Source: Cuniculiplasma sp052315315
GTDB taxonomy: Archaea; Thermoplasmatota; Thermoplasmata; Thermoplasmatales; Thermoplasmataceae
Length of the DNA: 64,000 nt
Reading direction: 5' to 3'
Assembly (NCBI GenBank): GCA_052315315.1
Contig: JBLSDE010000003.1
Location: 1 to 64,000, forward strand
The notes beneath the pieces were generated by a model that saw only the letters and a list, made by a program, of their open reading frames with translations, did no database searches and had not been told where the DNA came from. Shown here piece by piece: positions 18,847 through 28,331 of this stretch; the stretch's first letter is position 1; the number at the start of each line of letters is the position of its first letter. The position numbers and the translations under genes are program-made.

Positions 18847-19146
18847 TCATTTCAATCTTCCTTCATGTTTCTGTCTTGAAATCCAATCCCTCGCCCACCT
18901 TTTTCGCCTACAACCATTTACATCCATTTTATTTTTCACAACATCAACTGGTGATGGAAGAGATAGACTCTCCCATATCCTGTGCATCTCATCATACATC
19001 AGTGATGGGAAGCAAAAGTCAAGAAGAAACATAAAAATGTGAATCCTAATCTTCTGTGGATTTATGTGATATAATGGAAATTGAATGCCCATGCTGTTTA
19101 TGGTTCGGAAGCAGTTTTACAAACTGTTTCCTTTCTTACAGGGTCC
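18847..19146 (-). pseudogene. Decayed IS4/IS1634-type transposase fragment
   Basis: The minus-strand frame reads NCFRTINSMGIQFPLYH, then INPQKIRIHIFMFLLDF, followed by about 60 further codons. Transposases of the IS4/IS1634 group end with the same order: a VE..FR.lK segment carrying the last catalytic acid, then the string RP.YH....I..Hifi.fLal. Upstream of 19146 the frame hits stops, and fragments continue in other frames to about 19440. The gene is therefore a remnant without the catalytic core intact, and the acidic residue before FRT is missing. Confidence 0.5.
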
Positions 19147-19576
19147 ATTATTGAAGCAGAATCCACATACATAATGTTTGCGAATATGACATTCTTTTCC
19201 ATCATGGATAGACATTCATCCATTCTCTTCTGATCCACTCAAGTGATGGAAGAATTATGGTTTCATTCAGATTCTCAGATGCAGGTTATATTATTGCCTT
19301 ATCCATTATATACCCATATTTTGATCCCAGCCTGATTACCCTCAATTGTTTCTGCAAAATCATCCGCTTTACTCACATTGACCTCTTTCAAATTGTTTGA
19401 ATAACATTGATGCATTTCTTTCAACCTAAAACAAGGTATCTGTTCATAGCTGAAAGCTTTTAAAATATCTAACTATCACAGATAATAGTGCACTACACTG
19501 AGAAACTCTTCTCTCTAAATACATTGTGTGCATATGATAATAAGAAATAAATTGAACATGAAAGCAATGAAAATAA

Positions 19577-19655
19577 TGTGTACCCACAGAAAGGTTTACA
19601 GAAAATAGCAAAATTGACTGCTCAATGAAATACTGTTGAAAAGAAGATGTAAGGA
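19577..19655 (+). repeat. Diverged direct repeat, copy 1
   Basis: Begins TGTGTACCCACAGAAAGG and continues TTTACAGAAAATAGCAAAAT. About 39 of the first 42 positions match copy 2 at 22626-22703. After a poorly conserved 25-nt stretch of equal length in both copies the string AGAAGATGTAA recurs. The two copies flank the secreted-protein gene region and may be transposon end sequences. Confidence 0.6.
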
Positions 19656-19691
19656 TAAAAAATCTTAAATAGTATTGATCATTAATTATTT

Positions 19692-20735
19692 ATGAACAAG
19701 AAGAAGTTATTCTCACTACTTCTTGCGATCATGTTGATTGTGTCTTCTTTCCTGTTTGTTTCATATCTTGAAACCCATAATTCTAAAAACCCATCTAGAA
19801 GTGCCATATCTCTTGGCCCCAGGGTCAATTATCTTGTATATGACAAACCCATAAGGAGTATTCCCAATGCTTCCATGGAACTATCAGCAATAAACAATAC
19901 CACAACAACCATACAGGTGTTCGGAACATTTCCCGGATCAAAACACGTTTACTTGCTAGCAAATTCCTCACTTCAGTTCCTTAACGGTTCGCTCTTCCTA
20001 TCAAGCAGTTTCTATTCCATATCAGATGAATGGGCATCATTCATATCTCAGAATCACATCAACATGACTCCATCACTCACAGTGGAATCATACCAGAGCA
20101 TATACATGAATGGAAAGGTGTATGTTTATTCATTCTACAACAACATACCCTTCGATCCATATGATGTCAATTCATTCACACTGAACCCAAACAACATTTC
20201 ATCACAGTCAAACGACAGGTCAGTGCAGGCATCACTTGCAATGGATGTCCTCAACGGAACTGGAATAGATCCTTCCGATTATTCCAGCATCACATTGACT
20301 CCCTATCTAATCAATCTCAGCATATCCTTTTCAGGTGAACCTCAGGAGATCATAAATTCATCAAATTTTTCAACAACCTATGCACCTGCATCTGACAGTG
20401 CACTGGAATCTGTAAATCCAGATGACGTGAGTCAGTTCAATTATTACACTCATTCATATGCAACATATGATCAGGTATACAGGACAGCAAACCTTACAGG
20501 ACCATTCCCACTTGCAGTCGTCCACATGTCAAAAGCTGTGGCAAATGGGAATTCCCAGATTGATGTGGGAGGTGCATTCTTCATCCTTGATGGTACAATG
20601 GGTATAGAGTCAAGCCAGGTATTCAAGTCCATTTCTGGAGATATCACAACCACAATGAGCTCAAACCCATCATATATCCACAATGTAAACGCAACATCTG
20701 AATTAGGTCTCGGGGAGCACGGTCATTTCCCATGA
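19692..20735 (+). CDS. Secreted, sequon-rich protein, N-terminal part (probable frameshift)
   Basis: The 347-residue product begins with a Sec-type signal, MNKKKLFSLLLAIMLIVSSFLF, followed by an extracellular-looking Ser/Thr/Asn-rich chain with at least eight N-glycosylation sequons (NNT, NSS, NGS, NMT, NIS, NGT, NLS, NFS). There is no C-terminal anchor before the stop. The TATA box AATCTTAAATAG about 25 nt upstream predicts a leaderless mRNA. The frame ends in the middle of similar sequence, and the chain seems to continue in the next frame from about 20702 (next entry). No family was recognised. It may be a single 630-residue surface protein split by a one-base change. Confidence 0.6.
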   Translation: MNKKKLFSLLLAIMLIVSSFLFVSYLETHNSKNPSRSAISLGPRVNYLVYDKPIRSIPNASMELSAINNTTTTIQVFGTFPGSKHVYLLANSSLQFLNGSLFLSSSFYSISDEWASFISQNHINMTPSLTVESYQSIYMNGKVYVYSFYNNIPFDPYDVNSFTLNPNNISSQSNDRSVQASLAMDVLNGTGIDPSDYSSITLTPYLINLSISFSGEPQEIINSSNFSTTYAPASDSALESVNPDDVSQFNYYTHSYATYDQVYRTANLTGPFPLAVVHMSKAVANGNSQIDVGGAFFILDGTMGIESSQVFKSISGDITTTMSSNPSYIHNVNATSELGLGEHGHFP

Positions 20736-21598
20736 ATTTTTCCCGACGAAATGGTTACAATATCTCACAGGCAGAAAACAGGACAACCGTAATAGTTTCA
20801 ATCACAAATTCAACCTACACCATCAATGATTATAGCCAGTACACAAATGAATACAGGGACAAGTGGCTTGAAACTGTGTATTACACAGAAGTGAATGGGC
20901 ACTATCTAATAAACCGTGTTCTCAGAACGGAGGTTGGAAGCACTCTTGTGTCAAGCACCTGGGACGGAAATGGCACATATGTGTCCATAAGTTACATAAA
21001 GACAAATACCAAAGATAACAATCTGAACATCGTTGTTGAAAATGTCCCGAATTACATAGCCTATGGGATATCATACATTCTTGGTTCAAAATCAGCTTCC
21101 ATTAAGCATTACGACCTCAACACAAGCGGAAAATCATCCAGTCTTAGCTCCACATCCATGGAATATGACTTCTCTGGATATGTGAATGCAAGTAATGTAA
21201 TAAGTGAGTTACACGATGCGCTGGGAATCTTTTCTGCATCACTGGGTATGGGACTGGCAGTTATAGAAATTGAGGCTTCCGCCAATGATGTGGACTTTGA
21301 CACAGGAGAAGTTGCAATTGCAATGCAGGCAGCAAAATTGATCGATTCAGAAGTCGGACTCACATCATCAATTCTTGGTGCAATATCCTCGATCGCCTTT
21401 TATTCTACTGATGAAGCAGTGGACATTGGATATTCCCTATCAAACGATCCGCTCGCTTACGTTAACGGATCCAGTGGATCTGGTTACGTGCTCTCAGTGC
21501 CTGGAACAAGCCAGCCAATGACCCTGAATATTAATGGAAATGCATATACATTCAATGCACCGGAAGATTATATAAATGCAACTTCCATTATTACCTGA
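20732..21598 (+). CDS. Secreted, sequon-rich protein, C-terminal part (probable frameshift)
   Basis: The 288-residue frame overlaps the preceding stop by 4 nt (ATGA). It has the same composition (NIS, NRT, NST, NGT, NAS) but no signal peptide, so as an independent gene it would make a cytoplasmic protein out of extracellular-type sequence. The frame is actually open from 20702, just after a TGA at 20699, so a one-base slip between 20702 and 20732 would join both parts. A hydrophobic stretch near residues 160-175 (LGIFSASLGMGLAVIEIEA) is short for a membrane anchor. The ATGA overlap also fits genuine translational coupling, so both readings remain open. Confidence 0.5.
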   Translation: MNFSRRNGYNISQAENRTTVIVSITNSTYTINDYSQYTNEYRDKWLETVYYTEVNGHYLINRVLRTEVGSTLVSSTWDGNGTYVSISYIKTNTKDNNLNIVVENVPNYIAYGISYILGSKSASIKHYDLNTSGKSSSLSSTSMEYDFSGYVNASNVISELHDALGIFSASLGMGLAVIEIEASANDVDFDTGEVAIAMQAAKLIDSEVGLTSSILGAISSIAFYSTDEAVDIGYSLSNDPLAYVNGSSGSGYVLSVPGTSQPMTLNINGNAYTFNAPEDYINATSIIT

Positions 21599-22625
21599 TT
21601 TCTTTCATATAGGGTTAAAGTAAGAGAATTTCAGCATACCTCATTTTTGATTGCCCAGGTATCATAAGGGATATATACATCTCCCAGTCTCATTCATATC
21701 AATATTTCCAAATCCCATAAATTCAATCTGAGAAGTATTTTCCAGTTGTGTTTCACAGATTTGCATTTCATTTAATTGTGGAGCTGTTCTGTTTAAAGGC
21801 TCATTCAAATTTACCATTTTTGGCCATTAGATGTTTTCATCTTATATGTTAGATTTCCAAATATCCTATAGTTAAACTTTACTTCACACTAAACTCTGGG
21901 ACATCAGTCTTCACTACTAATCTCTTTCAATTATGAGATAAGCCTTTTTGGCATGTCCGGAAATAATATCCGTGATCGATCATGTTTCAGGCATTGTGAT
22001 GGATGAGTTTGACGGGCTTTCCCTATGAGATGACAGGGAGAAGGCATTCATCATCATGGTAGAGGAGATAATGAAGATCAACAATAGGAGGATGGTATAT
22101 GAGTTGCTCCTGTAAGGCTCAGACTTTTATTTTATTCCTCATTATATGTGATTTGCGAGTCTAATAGTTCTGAGCAATTTTCTGATTGTATTGATATACA
22201 GTGAGAGAACCATGGCAATTTCTCTATTGCATTCCTTCTTCTTCATGTGTCTGATCATTCTACACACCTCAAGCCGGGACATCCAAGACATCTGCCACAT
22301 GAAGAAATGGAGCAAAATAAAACCGGCATTGATCTGAATACTATAAATTTGGACAGTTTATCCGCGATCATGGTTAATCTTATAATCATGCATGCTTAAT
22401 GCGGTAAAGGATGAGAATTTGATTATTTAGAGATATTCATTACTTGGCAAATGATATGATCATATTCACTGAAATTATGACAGGTATCCATTAAAAGAAT
22501 AATATGAGAACCCATGGAACGGAATGAGGATGCGGCAATCTGGAAAAATAGTATTTTAGCCTGATAGCTTAGGGCAATCTTACTTCTAAATGTGTCCCGA
22601 TTTAAGTGGAGCATCAGATCAATAC

Positions 22626-22703
22626 TGTGTACCCACAAACAGGTTTACAGAAAATAGTAAAATTGCTTATTCCAAGATATACTAATAAGGAGAAGATGTA
22701 AAC
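22626..22703 (+). repeat. Diverged direct repeat, copy 2
   Basis: Begins TGTGTACCCACAAACAGG; same orientation and internal spacing as copy 1 at 19577-19655, including the terminal AGAAGATGTAA. The copies are about 3.05 kb apart. Confidence 0.6.
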
Positions 22704-22756
22704 AACGTTGATCTATTTCATTAATAAAAATACGTAACTGATGTCGTACAAAAGTG

Positions 22757-22945
22757 TATCAAAAATGCTCTTTATCTTAGTTGTCCGGATGAAAGCCTGA
22801 GCATCCAGATAGGGTAAGTGGGCCTGGCACACGGTTTTAATTGATAACTGCATTAGCAACTGAAGGTGGATAATATAGGAAAGAGTAACCTCGGATGGGG
22901 TATGTTCCCAGTGGAATCCTGGAGAAAGGTTACTACTAATAATCC
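22757..22945 (+). ncRNA. Possible structured RNA upstream of the rRNA promoter
   Basis: Several perfect or near-perfect pairings nest in about 190 nt. CTTAGTTG (22776-22783) pairs with CAACTGAAG (22857-22865) with one bulge. GGATG (22787-22791) pairs with CATCC (22802-22806). GTAACCT (22885-22891) pairs with AGGTTAC (22927-22933), enclosing GGAT/ATCC and GGG/CCC pairs. A TATA-like CATTAATAAAAATAC lies 25 nt before the proposed start and a T-rich run follows. I could not match it to SRP RNA, 5S rRNA or RNase P RNA. Confidence 0.35.
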
Positions 22946-22968
22946 ACTATTTTTCATTGTTCATAATT

Positions 22969-22976
22969 CTTATATA
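22969..22976 (+). promoter_or_regulatory. TATA box of the 16S rRNA promoter
   Basis: CTTATATA stands alone in moderately AT-rich sequence about 215 nt before mature 16S. It predicts a pre-rRNA start near 23000 and a leader containing the 5' strand of the processing stem. Confidence 0.5.
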
Positions 22977-23136
22977 CCACGTTAACATACTGTGAATTAC
23001 GCACAAGCCTGAAAAGAAACCAATCTAGGCGTATATGGTGAATGAGAGTGATCTTTGGATGATCCATTGATTCAAGATTGGGTAAAGATGTGGCTGTAAG
23101 TGGCTTTACAGCTGAAATGAGAGATAATGGTGCAAT

Positions 23137-23149
23137 TTGTGGCTCGCCA
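23137..23149 (+). promoter_or_regulatory. Pre-16S processing stem, 5' strand
   Basis: TTGTGGCTCGCCA pairs over 13 nt, with one wobble, to TGGCGGGCCACAA at 24668-24680. The two strands flank the mature 16S at 34 and 11 nt. This is where archaeal pre-rRNA forms the helix cut by the bulge-helix-bulge endonuclease. Confidence 0.7.
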
Positions 23150-23183
23150 ATTTCTAAATATAATAATTGTCCGGTATCGGATT

Positions 23184-24656
<1,473 letters not shown>

Positions 24657-24667
24657 AAATATAATTA

Positions 24668-24680
24668 TGGCGGGCCACAA
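24668..24680 (+). promoter_or_regulatory. Pre-16S processing stem, 3' strand
   Basis: TGGCGGGCCACAA is the partner of 23137-23149 and follows the mature 3' end by 11 nt. Confidence 0.7.
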
Positions 24681-24705
24681 GCATACTCATTTCAGGTTAT
24701 GCGTA

Positions 24706-24725
24706 TTTTAGTTTTTTTTATTTTT
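24706..24725 (+). terminator. T-rich terminator after 16S
   Basis: TTTTAGTTTTTTTTATTTTT is a run of T tracts without a hairpin, the form archaeal RNA polymerase terminates at. It separates the rRNA from secE. Confidence 0.5.
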
Positions 24726-24808
24726 GACATTTTAAAGTTTTTTGTAATAAGTGATTTTTTTCATAAACTTTTTTAAGATTGATTGACTTTGTGGAAGGAA
24801 GATTTTAC

Positions 24809-25024
24809 ATGTCAGTAGAGGAAGACCTTATAGGGGTTCAGAAAAGAGTCGAGAGGCGTTTCTCTGGAATAGGGAAAGGCAAGTACGCTAGAATAATCAA
24901 GATGGCTAAGAAGCCAAACGAACAGGAATTTGTTAAGGTTCTTGCCATAACGGGGGTAGGGATTATACTCCTTGGAGCTCTTGGTTTTGCAATTTACTAC
25001 ATTATGACAACTCTTCATGTTTAA
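24809..25024 (+). CDS. secE: Protein translocase subunit SecE/Sss1
   Basis: SecE clamps the SecY channel. The 71-residue protein has an amphipathic N-terminal region (EEDLIGVQKRVERRF), the conserved KARRIIKMAKKPN-like motif (ARIIKMAKKPNEQEF) and one C-terminal transmembrane helix (VLAITGVGIILLGALGFAIYYI). The start at 24809 (MSVEED) gives the normal archaeal length and is preceded by GGAAGG; an upstream in-frame start would add ten residues without homologous support. It lies directly upstream of spt5, the conserved SecE-NusG/Spt5 pair. Confidence 0.9.
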   Translation: MSVEEDLIGVQKRVERRFSGIGKGKYARIIKMAKKPNEQEFVKVLAITGVGIILLGALGFAIYYIMTTLHV

Positions 25025-25033
25025 GTGATAGAA

Positions 25034-25912
25034 ATGGTACAGGAAAGTGAATATGAATGGATCGAATTCGATGACTCAGAGGTCAAGAGTTCTTGCGGAA
25101 AGACACTGAGCATGCTTCTGGTAATTAAGAATATACAGTCAGAAAAGAGGAATTTCAGGGTCAAAATTACCCCGGGCTTTAATCAGAATGATCCAAAGGT
25201 TTCATGGGAAATCGATTACTCAGGTAACGAAGGCGATATTGTTCAGATGAGTCCTGATGATCCCAAGGTCATCGAAAAGCGCCTTGAAATAGACAAAAGA
25301 GGTATAAGAGAATTTAAGATAAAACTGGACACTCCAAAGGGAGGTAGCATGGGAGATACCATGACACTCAACATAAGCGTTGTTTCTGAGGACGATATAC
25401 ACAGGGCCAATTATTCCAAGACTATTGAGCTTGTACCCATAATAATGGCTGTTAAAACCAACGTGGGTAAGGAATTCGAAGTGGCACAGAATCTTGTAAA
25501 TCAGGATAAAAAAGATTATGAAGAGAGAAAAGAGATAAACCCTTCTGCCACAAGGGAGGTTATGGCCATAATGTCACCCTATGAACTGAAGGGATATTTT
25601 TATCTGGAGACAATGCACCCTGACAGGATAACATACATTGCAAAGAAGATGAGAAACTTCAAGGGTGTTGTGAATGGTGAGATTAAGATTGATGAAATCT
25701 CAGAGCAGCTCACACCGAAGCCTGCTGTTGCTGGCCTTGAACTTGGATCATTCATAGAATTGGTAAAAGGTCCATTCAAGGGAGAAAAGGCCAGGATAAT
25801 GAACATAGATCACGAAAAGGAGGAAGTGACTGTACAGTTTATAGAATCCGCTATGCTGATTCCAGTAAAGGTAAGGGCAGAGGATATAAGAGTCATAGAT
25901 TCGGGAAAGTAA
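25034..25912 (+). CDS. spt5: Transcription elongation factor Spt5 with extra N-terminal domain
   Basis: Spt5 binds the RNA polymerase clamp with Spt4 and promotes processivity. The C-terminal half contains the NGN domain (about 135-235, IIMAVKTNVGKEFEVAQNL through GYFYLETMHPDRITYIAKKM) and a KOW motif (about 238-290, GSFIELVKGPFKGEKARI). The first 135 residues form a beta-rich region (LVIKNIQSEKRNFRVKITPG) resembling an Ig-like/CARDB fold, absent from the usual 150-residue archaeal Spt5. ATG 25034 is preferred over GTG 25025 because GTGAT just upstream is a ribosome site. It follows secE and precedes an unknown gene by 2 nt. Confidence 0.88.
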   Translation: MVQESEYEWIEFDDSEVKSSCGKTLSMLLVIKNIQSEKRNFRVKITPGFNQNDPKVSWEIDYSGNEGDIVQMSPDDPKVIEKRLEIDKRGIREFKIKLDTPKGGSMGDTMTLNISVVSEDDIHRANYSKTIELVPIIMAVKTNVGKEFEVAQNLVNQDKKDYEERKEINPSATREVMAIMSPYELKGYFYLETMHPDRITYIAKKMRNFKGVVNGEIKIDEISEQLTPKPAVAGLELGSFIELVKGPFKGEKARIMNIDHEKEEVTVQFIESAMLIPVKVRAEDIRVIDSGK

Positions 25913-25914
25913 TA

Positions 25915-27330
25915 ATGAGATATAAGAGGGAATCCAAAGAGAAAAACAGTTCAAGGATAATGGAGATTGAGAAATCTCTTGAGAATCCAATTTCCTTGGT
26001 TCCAGAATGTATAGATGGTGGATTGTTCTGTCCCCTTGGTTCCTACGCAAAAAAATTGGGGAATGTTCACGGTATTGAGGAACTGGAAAAATTGGGAAAG
26101 TCAAAGGATGAGTTTCTCAGAGGAATAGGAGAAACTGCAAGGGCAATAAGGGATAAGGATGTATCATTTTCTGGTCTCCTGAAAACCCCACATGGAAGTG
26201 CAACGTTTTACAAAAAAGGTGATACGGATCAGTACGTTCTTGCAGGAATTCAAAACAGCAAGAATGATATTTTCAGAATGCTTGCATTTTCAAGAGATGT
26301 AATAAATGGAAAGCTCACCATATATTCCGCAGGTGACTATTTCAAAGGTTCATGTAAAAGAAGTCCACCGGATGATGAATTCATCGTCAAGGTACTGGAT
26401 GAAGAAATGATAGAGCATAAAGAGGACAATGATGGTCTTCAGTCTATTGGGCAGGGGGATGAGTCATTTACGATATCCATATACAACCGCCCGCTAGTGA
26501 GGGTATATCCCAGTTCAAAGGTTAAGACACTCTGGAAATTAATGAAGCACATATTGTGTCAGGATCCAATGAAAACTTATTCCTATCTCTTCCAGAACCT
26601 CAATGAGTTCAGTTCAAAGTCAGAATATGTGTTGTTTCAGAAGTATGTAAATGGAGAAATGAACGACTCAGAATTCATAAATGAGATAATGAAAGAGAGA
26701 ATAAACAGAGCCAGGGATTCTGGAAAATTTATAATTGGCAAAAGCATATTTCCAAATTTTGAAGATTTTCTGACTGCAATTCCTCTGGAAAAAGTTGAAA
26801 GGGATGCAATAAAAACATTATGGTCAACCAAGAATGGAATTTACATTGAAACTTCAACTCGAAGAAAATTTCTCGAGGCTGTTTGGGATAAAATAGGTAC
26901 AGATATTCTCAAGATACTTTTCCACAGTCTCACAGATGAACAGATCAGTTCACTGAAGGGAAACCCAACTGAAATGATCGAAAAGGCGAGAAAGATTCAG
27001 GAAATATCCATGGTATCAAAGGAAATTGATCTCAAGCCATGGTCACCTGCATCCCAGTATCTGGCATCTCTGGTGATTGCAGGCAGACACGGAGGAAAGG
27101 ATGAGATCCTAGAGGTGATGGGTTCGAAGAAAATATCTGACCCGGATGCCATGGCAGTGGATCACGCCTTTGTGATTGTTACAGAAACAGGCAAATCTGA
27201 ATCATGGAAGGCATCAGATAATGCGAAGCTAAAGGGTGAAATGCTTATACCCTATGTAAGACGTATGCTTAATGGAACACCGGAGGATGCCAGGTCAGCC
27301 TTTCTTGAGACTGAAAAATTTTTGAGGTAA
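25915..27330 (+). CDS. Conserved-looking protein of unknown function, 471 aa
   Basis: I do not recognise this protein. It is soluble, has no signal or transmembrane helix, and is mixed alpha/beta with a helical middle (about 200-380). Features to note are PECIDGGLFCPLGSYAKKLG near the N terminus and a histidine-containing stretch AGRHGGKDEILEVMGSKK near residue 390. The ATG is 2 nt after the spt5 stop and the stop is 2 nt before the PUA gene, so it is embedded in a secE-spt5-PUA operon. That context suggests a transcription, translation or RNA role, but nothing in the sequence proves it. Confidence 0.75.
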   Translation: MRYKRESKEKNSSRIMEIEKSLENPISLVPECIDGGLFCPLGSYAKKLGNVHGIEELEKLGKSKDEFLRGIGETARAIRDKDVSFSGLLKTPHGSATFYKKGDTDQYVLAGIQNSKNDIFRMLAFSRDVINGKLTIYSAGDYFKGSCKRSPPDDEFIVKVLDEEMIEHKEDNDGLQSIGQGDESFTISIYNRPLVRVYPSSKVKTLWKLMKHILCQDPMKTYSYLFQNLNEFSSKSEYVLFQKYVNGEMNDSEFINEIMKERINRARDSGKFIIGKSIFPNFEDFLTAIPLEKVERDAIKTLWSTKNGIYIETSTRRKFLEAVWDKIGTDILKILFHSLTDEQISSLKGNPTEMIEKARKIQEISMVSKEIDLKPWSPASQYLASLVIAGRHGGKDEILEVMGSKKISDPDAMAVDHAFVIVTETGKSESWKASDNAKLKGEMLIPYVRRMLNGTPEDARSAFLETEKFLR

Positions 27331-27332
27331 TT

Positions 27333-27794
27333 ATGGCTAGACACATGCTTTCAAAAAAGGATATGAAAATTTTTTCAAAGAATATGGAAACCTTCGGTCT
27401 ATGGGCAGGTTTTCTTGAAAATGCGCAAATAGAGGTCGAAGAGAAGAAGGGAAAAAAATGTTATTCTGTTGGAAATATCATAATAGCTGTGGAAAACAAA
27501 ATCCTTCTCCCATCTGTTGAACTTCTAAATGCAGTTAAACCTTCAAGGAGTGTGATTACAGTTGATAAAGGAGCTGTCCCCCATATTCTCAACGGTTCAA
27601 ATCTCTTTATCAAGGGTGTAACAGCAATGGATGAGAATATTGAGAAGGATTCCATTGTTTACATTAAGGGTCCTGATAATCACTTCATTGCCGTCGCCCG
27701 ATCGGAAGCCTCCTATGACAAACTGAAGGATATGAAGGAGGGAATAGCCGCGACAACCTTGCTTGTAGGTGGCAAAGATCCCTGTCAGATGTAA
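27333..27794 (+). CDS. PUA-domain RNA-binding protein (MCT-1/Tma20-like)
   Basis: The 153-residue protein has an N-terminal alpha/beta region and a C-terminal PUA domain. The PUA signature runs from SVITVDKGAVPHILNGSNLFIKGVTAMDENIEKDSIVYIKG through FIAVARSEASY. Archaeal relatives of MCT-1 and pre-PUA-PUA proteins have this layout and bind tRNA or ribosomal subunits. It is 2 nt downstream of the unknown 471-residue gene. The substrate RNA cannot be assigned. Confidence 0.8.
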   Translation: MARHMLSKKDMKIFSKNMETFGLWAGFLENAQIEVEEKKGKKCYSVGNIIIAVENKILLPSVELLNAVKPSRSVITVDKGAVPHILNGSNLFIKGVTAMDENIEKDSIVYIKGPDNHFIAVARSEASYDKLKDMKEGIAATTLLVGGKDPCQM

Positions 27795-27840
27795 TTCCGT
27801 TTTTGAGAAAAGATTAAATCTCTAGAAATACTGATTATTT

Positions 27841-28296
27841 ATGGCAGAATTATTGAGTGTTGGTAGTACAATACCTGAGTTTGAAACCGTAGATCAGCAT
27901 GGAAATAAGGTTAGTTCGAAGAACATTAAGGGGAAAGTCTCAGTAGTGTACTTTTATCCAAAGGATGACACACCTGGATGCACAACAGAGGCCTGTGAAT
28001 TCAGGGATTCTATGGAAGAGTACAGAAAGAACGGCATAGAAGTTTACGGAATAAGTGTGGACAGTGAAAATTCTCACAAGAAATTCACTGACAAGTATTC
28101 ACTAAACTTTACCCTTCTTGCAGACAAGGACAAAAAGATAAGTGAAATGTTTGGTGTGCTTGGGGAAAGAAGTGCAAAGAGGGTTACCTTCATAGTGGAC
28201 AAGGAGGGTAAGATAAGACACGTATTTCCAAAGGTTTCACCAAAAGGCCATTCTTCAGAGGTAATTGGAAAAATAAGGGAACTCAATCTTATCTAA
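27841..28296 (+). CDS. bcp: Peroxiredoxin, Bcp/PrxQ type
   Basis: A thiol-dependent peroxidase reducing hydrogen peroxide and organic hydroperoxides in the cytoplasm. The 151 residues carry the active site PKDDTPGCTTEACEFRD. Peroxidatic C47 and resolving C52 are five residues apart, the hallmark of the atypical two-cysteine PrxQ group. The C-terminal RVTFIVDKEGKIRHVFPKVSPKGHS is typical. The upstream CTGATTATTT is a weak TATA candidate, which would give a short leader. It converges with the DUF35 gene; both ends are AT-rich. Confidence 0.92.
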   Translation: MAELLSVGSTIPEFETVDQHGNKVSSKNIKGKVSVVYFYPKDDTPGCTTEACEFRDSMEEYRKNGIEVYGISVDSENSHKKFTDKYSLNFTLLADKDKKISEMFGVLGERSAKRVTFIVDKEGKIRHVFPKVSPKGHSSEVIGKIRELNLI

Positions 28297-28331
28297 AAAA
28301 ATATATTATTTTATTATTGAAATAAAAGGGA

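Larger units (their letters stand above)
18548..19691. other. Gene-poor interval with transposon debris
   Basis: No intact gene is seen. Several open frames of 60-81 codons overlap each other, and only the minus-strand frame at 18847-19146 has a recognisable family resemblance (see separate entry). The 3' half is AT-rich with many stops in all frames. A 78-nt repeat copy starts at 19577 and a TATA box (AATCTTAAATAG, 19661-19672) serves the next gene. Confidence 0.6.
21599..22968. other. Long intergenic interval before 16S; remnants and a possible RNA gene
   Basis: No convincing protein gene. A short coding-like run at about 22000-22118 reads VMDEFDGLSL, stop, DDREKAFIIMVEEIMKINNR and so on to a second stop; it looks like a broken gene of unrecognised origin. 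The 71-codon minus-strand frame near 22423-22638 has no recognisable content. The second copy of the direct repeat is at 22626. A structured segment lies at about 22757-22945 (separate entry). Confidence 0.5.

Noticed and set aside
22423..22638. 71-codon minus-strand frame before 16S
   Set aside because: No family motif, poor start context, and it runs into the direct repeat copy.
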